Part shown: piece by piece, positions 53,702 to 61,978 of the stretch
Numbering within the stretch: position 1 is the stretch's first letter
Layout of the letters: each line of letters starts with the position of its first letter
Origin: Singulisphaera acidiphila DSM 18658
GTDB taxonomy: Bacteria; Planctomycetota; Planctomycetia; Isosphaerales; Isosphaeraceae
Direction of reading: 5' to 3'
NCBI RefSeq assembly: GCF_000242455.2
Contig: NC_019892.1
Span: 3,782,001 to 3,846,000 of the forward strand
Length of the DNA stretch: 64,000 nucleotides
Program-made: the position numbers and the translations under genes
The notes under the pieces: model-generated
Databases searched by the model: none
Seen by the model: only the letters and a program-made list of their open reading frames with translations
Told to the model about the DNA's origin: nothing

Positions 53702-55153
53702 TCAGAGTCCCTGTTTCTCCAGGCTATAGGGCACGACCTTCACCCCTCGGTTCGACCTGAGCGGTAACAAGGCATGCTTGAGCGCCGCCTGTTGCTCGGT
53801 CCAACGCAAGCCCACCAGAGGCGCGAAGCTAGGGACCGGCTGTTCAGGGTCACGGAACTCGTTGGCATCCAGCAGGGAAACGATGTCGCCCTTGCCGAGT
53901 TCGAGCGTGTTGATCAGGTCGACCGTGGCGGCGAGATGACGTTCGGCGTGCTCTGCGCCCCCGGCGTCCACCAGCACCATGAGGCCGACGGCGAGATCGG
54001 CCTGCTTCAGGTCGGAAACAAGTGCGACGAGATCGTGGTTCTCCCATGTTTTCCGGTAGAGGCCGCGAACGGTCGGGTCGCCCGACTCGACCCCCAAGAC
54101 CACCCGGCGCAACTGGAGTTGGCGGTACGTCCGCCACTGCTCGACGGACGGCCGAGGCGGAGCCATGTTGTCCAGAAACGCGTGGACGGCCTCGAGCCTG
54201 GGCGACGGCTCGGAGAAGTCGCGAACTCCGCCGGAGGGCGCACACAGTTCGCTCCGGGCGATCGTTTCCAGGAAAGTCGCCACCGCTTCGCTCGGGAGCC
54301 GAAGGACGTCGCTGCCCGCCAGAAAGATGTTCCGGTACTGAAGGCGACGCTGGCCGAACAGCTTGACGACCTCACGGGTGTGGGTGGCGAACTCGTCGCT
54401 CGTTCGTTGGTAGTAAGGCGCCGCCGATCCCCCGCCAAAGACGATCCCGTCGGCATGGCCGAGCGTGGCCTGGAGGATCAGAGAGTTCTGACTATCCGGC
54501 GGCAAGAAAGGCAAGACGCCGTAGGTTGCCACGTATTTTTCGCGATGCGCAAACCAGGCCGTCGCGTCCCATTCCACAATCCGCTCAAGGAAGTTGCAAA
54601 GCATGTCCGTCGAGAGGGGCTGAGCCTTCGAGGGGGGGTCAACCCGTTCCAGGCGACCCGCAGTGAGTGCATCGAGAAGGTCGAGGGCCGTCGCACGGAC
54701 CGAGGCATCGAGGTCGCTCGCTTCGGCGAAAAAAAGGGTGCGTCGCTTCAAGACCATGTTCACCCCCTCACGGACCCGGTCGATCGCCTGGATCGTCGTG
54801 TCGAGGCCCTTGAGGTAATGGATCCCGTGGATGAATGCGCGCTGCCAACGTCCTTCCCGATCGAAGTGGTAGATCGGCCCGTCGCCGTAGTAGAGTGAGA
54901 ACGCTCCCTGCTTGAAGCCGGCGAAGATCGGATCTCCCTGGGCGGGGCGGAGCATGACCCGAACGCCATAGAGAGCGCCGGTATCGAGCAGGCATTCGGC
55001 TTCGGTCTGCAGGGCCATTTCGGCAAGATCCTCGGTCGGATTGTAGGTCGGAGCCGGGCGTCGAGAAGGCAAGCCCTCCTCGATCCGAAGTCGAGTCCAA
55101 AGACCAGAGTCGGTCGTTGAGAAAGCGCCCTCCACGCCCACCGCAACTTGCAT
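53702..55153 (-). CDS. Radical-SAM-like protein lacking the cluster cysteines
   Basis: A 483-residue protein. The C-terminal half resembles the radical SAM barrel: NIFLAGSDVLRLPSEAVATFL (usually FLADGDALVLP) and VVLGVESGDPTVRGLYRK are typical. At the place of CxxxCxxC the sequence is LGHADGIVFGGGS: His233, Ile237 and Gly240 stand where the three cysteines should be. So the Fe-S cluster and normal chemistry are not expected. The N-terminal half (about 1-200) contains YYGDGPIYHFDREGRW, of unknown function. GGGAG lies before ATG 55153. It is divergent from the GT39 gene. Possible roles: structural or regulatory relic. Confidence 0.65.
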   Translation of the reverse strand: MQVAVGVEGAFSTTDSGLWTRLRIEEGLPSRRPAPTYNPTEDLAEMALQTEAECLLDTGALYGVRVMLRPAQGDPIFAGFKQGAFSLYYGDGPIYHFDREGRWQRAFIHGIHYLKGLDTTIQAIDRVREGVNMVLKRRTLFFAEASDLDASVRATALDLLDALTAGRLERVDPPSKAQPLSTDMLCNFLERIVEWDATAWFAHREKYVATYGVLPFLPPDSQNSLILQATLGHADGIVFGGGSAAPYYQRTSDEFATHTREVVKLFGQRRLQYRNIFLAGSDVLRLPSEAVATFLETIARSELCAPSGGVRDFSEPSPRLEAVHAFLDNMAPPRPSVEQWRTYRQLQLRRVVLGVESGDPTVRGLYRKTWENHDLVALVSDLKQADLAVGLMVLVDAGGAEHAERHLAATVDLINTLELGKGDIVSLLDANEFRDPEQPVPSFAPLVGLRWTEQQAALKHALLPLRSNRGVKVVPYSLEKQGL

Positions 55154-55242
55154 TATACTCCCGCGCCGAGTGGCGTGAACCATCGCCCTGCCACGAGGTT
55201 GCTGTTGGGATTCGATTCCGACTGGAGCCAACGGAGGGCCCC

Positions 55243-56946
55243 TTGGCACCAACGTCCCTGCCGCCAATTTTCGGAACCGAGGCCTGTGAATCGCGCCGAC
55301 GGCTCCTGCTGGAGCCCGTATTAATCGGCCTATTGGCCCTGACGTTGAACCTCGCGGGCAATCACAAGACGAGCCTCTGGGACCGCGACGAACCGAGATA
55401 TTCGGCCTGCGTCCGCGAGATGCGGGCGCGGGGCGATTGGATCCGGCCGACCTTCAACGGCGAACCGCGCTATCACAAGCCAATCCTCATCTACTGGCTG
55501 ATGCGAGGGGGAGTCGCCCTCGGGGGCGATAACCCGTTCGGATGCCGGCTGGTCTCGGCGATCGCGGGGGTCGGCACTTGCCTGCTCGTCAGGGCGATGG
55601 GCCGGCGAATGCTCGGTCCACAGATGGGGATGTTCGCCGCGCTCATGCTCGCGACGTCACCGATCATGGTCACCGAATCGAAGCTGGCAACGACCGACGC
55701 CACGCTGGCGTTCTGGCTGGTCGGAGCCCAGTTCTGCCTCTGGGAACTGGCGCAGCGCCCCTCGCGCCGACTCGCCGCCGGCTTCTGGACTCTGATGGCC
55801 CTGGCGACGCTCACCAAGGGGCCGGTCGGTGCCGCCTTGATTGCCATGTCGGGAATCGTCTCCTGGTGGTGGGGAGGACCGACCGCTTGCTGGAGCCGAC
55901 TCCGCTGGCGCTGGGGCCTGTGCGTATTCCTGGCCGTCGTCGCCCCCTGGCTCGTAATGATCGGCCTGGTCTCGCATGGCGAATTCTTTCGCTTCGCCAT
56001 CGGGGACCAAATCATTCAACGCGTGGCGACCGGCATGGAGAAGCATACCGGGTTCCCGGGCTACTACCTCGTGACGACGCTCGGTACGTTCCACCCCTGG
56101 TCGGCCCTCCTCCCCGCGGCGCTCTTCGGCGCCTGGTCGCGACGGCGGGAGCACCCACTCTTCGGCTTTCTCCTGGGGTGGGCCGTCGGGCCCCTCATCC
56201 TCCTGGAATGCGTCCAGACGAAGCTGGTCCACTACTACTTGCCAGCCATCCCGGCGTGCGCACTTCTGGCCGCCTGGCTGATCGCGCTCGTCGTCAAGGA
56301 GGAGGTCAACCTCAGACGCTGGCCCTTGGGACGGGTCGGAGTCGGTCTGCTGAGCGGGACCGCGGTCGTTCTGCTTGGGGGTTTGATCGCGGGGGCGACG
56401 ATGCTTCCCACCAGCCTTCGCAGTCCGCTCCTCTTCCTGGCGGTCATTCTGGTTTCGGGCACGACGTACGCCGTCACGCGAATCTTTTGCGGGTTGACCG
56501 AACGGGCGGTGGGAAGCTTGGTGGTGACCTGGGCGATCTTCATGTTCGCCATGGGCACGTGGCTGCTGCCGGCGGCCGAACCGTACCGAACGTCCCGGAT
56601 CGTGGGCGAGCGGTTCGCATCCCTCGCAAAGGAGCATCGCGTCCAGCCGATCCTTAACTCCTATCAAGAGCCAAGCGTAATCTATGCGTACGGTCGCCCG
56701 TTACCGACCGTACGCAACTGGTCGCAGGTCAAAAAGCTGGTGCTCCAGCACGGGGCCGTGGCCACCGCAGTCCTCCCCCATGAGCTTAGCGCCTTTCTCG
56801 CCCGGCCCGAATATGAGGTGGAACGACTCGATCATTTAACCGGCTTCAACCTCAACAAGGGGGAGAACGAGTCGCTCGAGTTCATCCTGCTCCGGATGCA
56901 CCGCTCAGTGCGAGTTACGGGTCTCAAGCAGTCGCCCGTAAAGTGA
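55243..56946 (+). CDS. GT39-family (ArnT-like) glycosyltransferase
   Basis: A 567-residue integral membrane protein with about 10-12 hydrophobic segments. The loop WDRDEPRYSACVREM holds the catalytic Asp of ArnT-like GT39 enzymes, and HKPILIYWLM follows, both typical. Members move sugars from polyprenyl phosphate donors to lipid A or other acceptors. Start is TTG 55243, with GGAGG (55233-55237) five bases upstream; no ATG/GTG gives a better N-terminus. Its end overlaps the 3' end of the following minus-strand GT4 gene by 42 bases. Confidence 0.83.
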   Translation: MAPTSLPPIFGTEACESRRRLLLEPVLIGLLALTLNLAGNHKTSLWDRDEPRYSACVREMRARGDWIRPTFNGEPRYHKPILIYWLMRGGVALGGDNPFGCRLVSAIAGVGTCLLVRAMGRRMLGPQMGMFAALMLATSPIMVTESKLATTDATLAFWLVGAQFCLWELAQRPSRRLAAGFWTLMALATLTKGPVGAALIAMSGIVSWWWGGPTACWSRLRWRWGLCVFLAVVAPWLVMIGLVSHGEFFRFAIGDQIIQRVATGMEKHTGFPGYYLVTTLGTFHPWSALLPAALFGAWSRRREHPLFGFLLGWAVGPLILLECVQTKLVHYYLPAIPACALLAAWLIALVVKEEVNLRRWPLGRVGVGLLSGTAVVLLGGLIAGATMLPTSLRSPLLFLAVILVSGTTYAVTRIFCGLTERAVGSLVVTWAIFMFAMGTWLLPAAEPYRTSRIVGERFASLAKEHRVQPILNSYQEPSVIYAYGRPLPTVRNWSQVKKLVLQHGAVATAVLPHELSAFLARPEYEVERLDHLTGFNLNKGENESLEFILLRMHRSVRVTGLKQSPVK

Positions 56947-58071
56947 GCGGAGTTGCGCGGTCATCGTCTCGTGACGGAATTGGTGGGCGAACCGCGCACG
57001 TCCTTCCCGCCCGAGCGCCTCGCGCAGCCCCGGGGCAGCGGCCAGCCGGAGGATCGCGGCCTGAAGCCCGGGCAGGTCGCGAGGCGGCAGCAACACGCCC
57101 GTCTCGGGCAGAACCACTTCGCGAGCCCCATCGACGTCGTAGCTGATGACCGGGCGGCCGGTCAACAGCCCTTGCGGTAAGACCCGCGCCAACCCCTCGC
57201 GAAGGCTCGGATGGACGATGGCATCCATCGCCCCGAGGAGTTCGGGAATCCGACCGGGGGGGACCAGGCCCACGAACTGGAACGCGTGGCGAAGCCCGAG
57301 CCGCTCGGTCTCGGCGATCAGGCGGTCGCGGAGGAGGCCGTCGCCGATGAACACGAACCGGACCTTCGGATTGGCCGCGAGCACGGCAGGCGCCACCGCG
57401 AGAATATCGTCGTGCCCTTTGCGCTCGAAGAGCCGGGCCACGGTGCCGAACGCGATCTCGTCGTCGGCCAGCCCGAGCTCATGGCGGACCTCGTCACGCG
57501 ACCTTGGCGGGTCCAGAAACGTATTCACGTCCATGCCACTGTAAACGGTGCTGTACTGCTCGGGACGCCCGACCCCCGCCTCGAGGGCCTGGTCGGTCAT
57601 GGAGTCACAGACGCTCACGATCGCGTGGCAACGGTTCGCGGCCCAACGTTCGAGCGCCACATAGGCCCGGTTCTTCATCGGCGATTCGGAAGGGCCGAAG
57701 GGTAAGCCGTGGATCGTGTGGACCACGGCGGGAACCCGCTCATGCCAGGCCGCGGCGCGCCCGCTGATCCCTGCCTTGGAGCTGTGCGTATGAACCACCT
57801 CGGGCTGCAAACGGCGGATCGCCTGGCGGAGCAGGCGATAGGCCCGGAAGTCCGTCCCCGGCCGAACCGCGCGGACCAGTTCGGGCATCAGCTCGACCTT
57901 GAGCCCCAGTTGCTCGGCACGACCGAACAGATCCCCCTCCGGCCCCTCAGCCGGCCCGGTGATCAAGGTCACGTCGTCGCCATACCGATGGTGCAGACCT
58001 TCGACCGTCAGGAGCGTGTTTTCCTGGGCTCCGCCGATAATCAAGCGAGTAATGACATGAATAATTCGCAT
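56905..58071 (-). CDS. GT4-family glycosyltransferase
   Basis: A 388-residue GT-B fold enzyme. The N-terminus (MRIIHVITRLIIGGAQENTLL) and HTHSSKAGISGRAAA define the acceptor domain; the donor domain has GTVARLFERKGHDD, FIGDGLLRDRL and HPSLREGLARVLPQGLLTG with the Glu of the EX7E motif. Probably adds a sugar in polysaccharide or O-antigen synthesis. ATG 58071 is used; the TTG upstream adds only three residues. It lies 28 bases after truA on the same strand and may share a transcript with it. Confidence 0.87.
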   Translation of the reverse strand: MRIIHVITRLIIGGAQENTLLTVEGLHHRYGDDVTLITGPAEGPEGDLFGRAEQLGLKVELMPELVRAVRPGTDFRAYRLLRQAIRRLQPEVVHTHSSKAGISGRAAAWHERVPAVVHTIHGLPFGPSESPMKNRAYVALERWAANRCHAIVSVCDSMTDQALEAGVGRPEQYSTVYSGMDVNTFLDPPRSRDEVRHELGLADDEIAFGTVARLFERKGHDDILAVAPAVLAANPKVRFVFIGDGLLRDRLIAETERLGLRHAFQFVGLVPPGRIPELLGAMDAIVHPSLREGLARVLPQGLLTGRPVISYDVDGAREVVLPETGVLLPPRDLPGLQAAILRLAAAPGLREALGREGRARFAHQFRHETMTAQLRSLYGRLLETRNSH

Positions 58072-58099
58072 TGATATCAATCATGCCCCAGCCAGGTCA

Positions 58100-58867
58100 T
58101 CAAGAGTAGGAGGGAGCGACCTCGTCGGGATGGCCATAGCGGACGACGAGCAGAAAGAGGCCTTGAGGGGGAGCGGTCGGCCCCGCCTCGCGCCGATCCT
58201 CGGCGACGAGCGCCTCCTGCACCCGAGTCTCAGCCCAGCGGCCGGTGCCCACCAGCAGGAGCGTCCCTGTGATCGAGCGCACCATGTTATACAAGAACCC
58301 GTCGGCCTCGACCTCGACCCAGACCGTGTCGTGCCGCCGCGTGACGGCGATGTCGACGATCGTCCGAACGCTGCTCGTGCGGTTGGGCCACTGGGTCTCG
58401 AAGCTATGGAAGTCGTGCCGCCCCTTCAAGGCCTGTGCCGCGCGATGCATCGCGGCCACGTCGAGCGGCTGATAGACGTGGTTGCTGTAGCGGGTCTGGA
58501 ACGGATCGGCGATCCGGCCGTTGTCGATCACGTAGCGATAGCGCTTCGACTTGGTGTCGAGGGTCGAATGAAACGCTTGCGGCATGTCCCAGGCGTTCCT
58601 GACTCGGATGTCGTGCGGAAGTGTGGCGTTCAGGGCCTTGACGAAAACCTCAGGCGCGTGCCGGGAGACCGTGTAGAAGTGGACCACCTGGCCGATCGCA
58701 TGGACCCCCGCGTCGGTTCGGCCGCTGGCGTTCGTGACCGCTGCGGCACCGGTCAGGCGCTGGATCGCTTCCTCCAGCGTCTGCTGAACCGTCCGCCGGT
58801 CCGGCTGGCGCTGCCAGCCGGAGAAATCGGTACCGTCGTAGCTCAGGAGGAGCTTGATATTACGCAT
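58100..58867 (-). CDS. truA: tRNA pseudouridine(38-40) synthase
   Basis: A 255-residue TruA enzyme; it makes pseudouridine at positions 38-40 in the anticodon stem-loop. MRNIKLLLSYDGTDFSGWQRQ at the start and SGRTDAGVHAIGQVVHF with catalytic Asp are diagnostic, and DGFLYNMVRSITGTLLLVG closes the active site. Length is usual. ATG 58867; the longer frame upstream (59134) is a shadow of asd. It follows asd after 101 bases. Confidence 0.93.
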   Translation of the reverse strand: MRNIKLLLSYDGTDFSGWQRQPDRRTVQQTLEEAIQRLTGAAAVTNASGRTDAGVHAIGQVVHFYTVSRHAPEVFVKALNATLPHDIRVRNAWDMPQAFHSTLDTKSKRYRYVIDNGRIADPFQTRYSNHVYQPLDVAAMHRAAQALKGRHDFHSFETQWPNRTSSVRTIVDIAVTRRHDTVWVEVEADGFLYNMVRSITGTLLLVGTGRWAETRVQEALVAEDRREAGPTAPPQGLFLLVVRYGHPDEVAPSYS

Positions 58868-58968
58868 GAGAATAAAGAGTTCACCCCAACGACGCCCAGG
58901 CCGACCTCGACGCCGTTGCGATGTCCGACCTTGCTTTGCTCCGGCTCCTCCACTCCGCTCCGCCCGAC

Positions 58969-59985
58969 TCAGACGCGAACCGGGTCGAGCTTGAGCAACT
59001 CCTCGGCGATCTGAACGGCATTGGTCGCGGCCCCCTTGCGGAGGTTGTCGCTGACACACCAGAAGAGCAGGGCATTGGGGTTGTGGAGGTCCTGGCGGAT
59101 CCGGCCGACGAACACCTCGTCGCGGTCGGAGCACGAGGCGGGCAGGGGATAGAGTCGCGCCTCGGGGTCGTCAACCACGACCAGGCCAGGAGCGCTCGCC
59201 CAGAGTTGCCGGGCCGCTTCGGGAGTGATCGGGCGTTCGGTCTCGACCAGGATCGACTCGCTGTGGCAGTTCAAGACGGGAACTCGAATGCAGGTCGGGC
59301 AGACGTCGATCGACTCGTCTCCCATGATTTTCCTGGTTTCGAGAACCATTTTGATCTCTTCCTTCGTGTAGCCGTTGGGAAGGAAGTCGTCGATCTGAGG
59401 GAGGCAATTGAACGCGATCGGGTGAGCGAACTTGCTCGGCGCGGGGGCGTCCTGACCGGCGACGTGGGCCTCGGTCTGCGATTGGAGCTCGTGGATCCCC
59501 TTCTGACCGGCCCCCGAGACGGCCTGGTAGGTGCTCACGATGACCCGGCGGATCCGGAAGGCGTCGTGCAAGGGCTTCAGGGCCACGACCATCTGGATGG
59601 TCGAGCAGTTCGGGTTGGCGATAATTCCCTGGTGCCGGGCAACGTCTTGCGGGTTGACCTCCGGAACGACCAACGGCACGTTGGGATCCATCCGGAAGGC
59701 GCTCGAATTGTCGACGACGACCGCGCCGGCGCGTGCGGCAATCGGGCTGTACTCGCGGGAGATCGACGCGGGAGTGCTCGAGAGGACGATGTCGACCCCT
59801 TGGAAGGCTTCGGGAGTCAACGGCTCGATCGTGAACGTCTTCCCACCAAAGACCACCGTTTTGCCCGCGCTTCGCTCCGACGCCAGGAATTTGATCGACC
59901 CGATCGGGAACTTGCGTTCCTGAAGCAGGCGGATCATCACGTCCCCCACGGCACCACTCGCCCCGACGACGGCAACGCTCTTCAC
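58969..59985 (-). CDS. asd: Aspartate-semialdehyde dehydrogenase
   Basis: A 338-residue NADP enzyme that reduces aspartyl phosphate to aspartate semialdehyde for Lys, Met, Thr and diaminopimelate synthesis. VAVVGASGAVGDVMIRLL (nucleotide motif), IANPNCSTIQM with catalytic Cys, and RVPVLNCHSESILVE are clear. It is followed by truA and the GT4 gene on the same strand. Start ATG 59985 agrees with the family. Confidence 0.95.
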   Translation of the reverse strand: MKSVAVVGASGAVGDVMIRLLQERKFPIGSIKFLASERSAGKTVVFGGKTFTIEPLTPEAFQGVDIVLSSTPASISREYSPIAARAGAVVVDNSSAFRMDPNVPLVVPEVNPQDVARHQGIIANPNCSTIQMVVALKPLHDAFRIRRVIVSTYQAVSGAGQKGIHELQSQTEAHVAGQDAPAPSKFAHPIAFNCLPQIDDFLPNGYTKEEIKMVLETRKIMGDESIDVCPTCIRVPVLNCHSESILVETERPITPEAARQLWASAPGLVVVDDPEARLYPLPASCSDRDEVFVGRIRQDLHNPNALLFWCVSDNLRKGAATNAVQIAEELLKLDPVRV

Positions 59986-60262
59986 GGCGGTCTCCCTCTC
60001 CCTTTACAAGCGCAAAACAAAAAAGCATCAGCCGGTCGGCCCCAGCTCGATGAGCGGAGGCCATCGGACGCGAAGACACGTCGAGCCGAAAGCCGGTTCG
60101 CGTTGAGAAATCTTCCACGCAAGATCGTCTATCATACGATTCGAGCGGGAAAGTTTCCAACATCACCGCCGTGAGGGGAGTGTTGGGCCTGTGCGACGAG
60201 GCCCTTGGTCTTTAGAATAAGAGAATCACAGTCCGCCGAAAGTTTTTCGTGAGGTTGGCCCG

Positions 60263-61780
60263 TTGAAAGTTCTCGTCATCGGCAAAGGAGGGCGAGAGCA
60301 CGCCCTCTGCTGGAAGCTGAAACAGTCACCCCGGGTCAAAACGGTCTTCTGCGCCCCGGGCAACGCAGGCACCGCGCTCGATGCGCAGAACGTCTCGATC
60401 GAGCCGGGCGACTTCCGGGCTCTGACCCAGTTCGTCAAGCGGGAAGGGGTGGGGCTGACGATTGTCGGCCCCGAAGAACCGCTCACGAACGGGATCGTCG
60501 ACGCGTTTCAGCGCGAGGGGCTGCGGATCTTCGGCCCGCGACGCGACGCCGCCGAGCTCGAAGGGAGCAAGGTCTTCGCCAAGGAGCTCATGCGCCAGGC
60601 CGGCATCCCGACCGCCGACTACCGGATCTTCCGCTCGGCTCCCGACGCCGAACTCTATGTGCTCTCACGCGAAGTCTCGCTCGTCGTCCGCTCCAAGGGG
60701 CGCTCGACGCTCCGGCACACCTTGCTCTGCCGGACCGCCGCCGAAACCCTGGAGGCGATCGACCGGATCATGGATCCGCGCGAGCAGCTCGGACCAGGGG
60801 TCCAGGTTGAAATCGAAGAACGGGGCGAGCGCCGCGCCTTCAACAACGCAGCCGAAGCCCGCGACCACGTCTTGGGCCGTCCGCTCGGCCTGGTCCTAAA
60901 GGCCGATGGACTGGCCGCCGGCAAAGGCGTCTACGTCTGCGACAACCTCCGCCAGGCGCTCGAGGCCATCGACCAGATCATGGTCCGACGGATCTACGGC
61001 AAGGCCGGCGACCGCATGATCCTCGAGGAACGACTCGACGGCCAGGAAACGAGCATTCTCGCCCTGACCGACGGCCGGACCATCATCCCCCTGGAATCGA
61101 GCCAGGATCACAAGCGGGCGTTCGACCACGACGAAGGGCCGAATACCGGCGGCATGGGTGCCTACTCCCCCGCGCCGATCGTCACGCCCGAACTCATGGA
61201 ACAGGTCGAACGCGAAATCCTCGTCCCCGTCGTCCACGCCCTGAAGCGCGCCCGGCGGCCATTCCGAGGAGTGATCTACGCCGGCCTGATGCTGACGAAC
61301 CAAGGGCCCAAGGTCCTCGAATTCAACGTCCGGTTCGGCGACCCCGAATGCCAGGCCGTCCTGATGCGGCTCAAGACCGACCTGTTCGAGGTCCTCGAGG
61401 CCGTGGTCGACGAACGCCTCGACACCATCAACCTCGCCTGGGATCCCCGCCCGGCCGTCACCGTCGTCATGGCTGCCGAGGGCTACCCTGGCCCCTACGA
61501 ACGCGACCGAGTGATCAACAACCTTGAAGAAGCCGACCGCATGGCCGACGTCAAGGTGTTCCACGCCGGCACCAACCTCCGAACCGACCCAACCCTGGGC
61601 CGCGACGGTCGAATCGTCACCGACGGCGGTCGCGTCCTCGACGTCACCGCGCTCGGGGCCACGCTGGCCGAAGCCCAGACTCGCGCCTACGAGGCGGTCC
61701 GCTCCATCCGCTACAACGGCGCCTGGTATCGCCGCGATATCGCGGACAAGGCAATCAAAGCGTCCACCCCCGCCCCCTGA
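60263..61780 (+). CDS. purD: Phosphoribosylamine-glycine ligase with internal insertion
   Basis: A 505-residue ATP-grasp enzyme making GAR in purine synthesis. MKVLVIGKGGREHALCWKL and KADGLAAGKGV, GPNTGGMGAYSPAPI and EFNVRFGDPECQ are diagnostic. Usual PurD has about 425-430 residues; here about 75 extra residues (roughly 131-206, between IPTADYRIFRSAPDAE and LGLVLKADG) lie in the ATP-grasp region, with a Leu/Arg/Glu-rich helical look. Start is TTG 60263 with GAGG 8 bases upstream. Followed by a strong terminator. Confidence 0.92.
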   Translation: MKVLVIGKGGREHALCWKLKQSPRVKTVFCAPGNAGTALDAQNVSIEPGDFRALTQFVKREGVGLTIVGPEEPLTNGIVDAFQREGLRIFGPRRDAAELEGSKVFAKELMRQAGIPTADYRIFRSAPDAELYVLSREVSLVVRSKGRSTLRHTLLCRTAAETLEAIDRIMDPREQLGPGVQVEIEERGERRAFNNAAEARDHVLGRPLGLVLKADGLAAGKGVYVCDNLRQALEAIDQIMVRRIYGKAGDRMILEERLDGQETSILALTDGRTIIPLESSQDHKRAFDHDEGPNTGGMGAYSPAPIVTPELMEQVEREILVPVVHALKRARRPFRGVIYAGLMLTNQGPKVLEFNVRFGDPECQAVLMRLKTDLFEVLEAVVDERLDTINLAWDPRPAVTVVMAAEGYPGPYERDRVINNLEEADRMADVKVFHAGTNLRTDPTLGRDGRIVTDGGRVLDVTALGATLAEAQTRAYEAVRSIRYNGAWYRRDIADKAIKASTPAP

Positions 61781-61819
61781 TCCGGTATCGATCAGCCGAC
61801 CAATCGACCCCAAAAGAGA

Positions 61820-61855
61820 GACGCCCGGAGCCATTCGCCAATGGCTCCGGGCGTC
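61820..61855 (+). terminator. Strong hairpin terminator of purD
   Basis: GACGCCCGGAGCCATT (61820-61835) and its perfect complement (61840-61855) form a 16-base stem with a CGCC loop, then GTTCGTTTTCG. It lies 40 bases behind purD and also faces the minus-strand gene ending at 61979, so it may serve both. Confidence 0.85.
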
Positions 61856-61978
61856 GTTCGTTTTCGTGGTCCGTCCGTCTCCCTCATCTCAAATCAACCA
61901 CCCCAGGCAAACGGCTTCGCACACAACACGCTTGTTTGTTTGCATGGAGTGTGCGAAACTCATTGGGACGGATTGATA

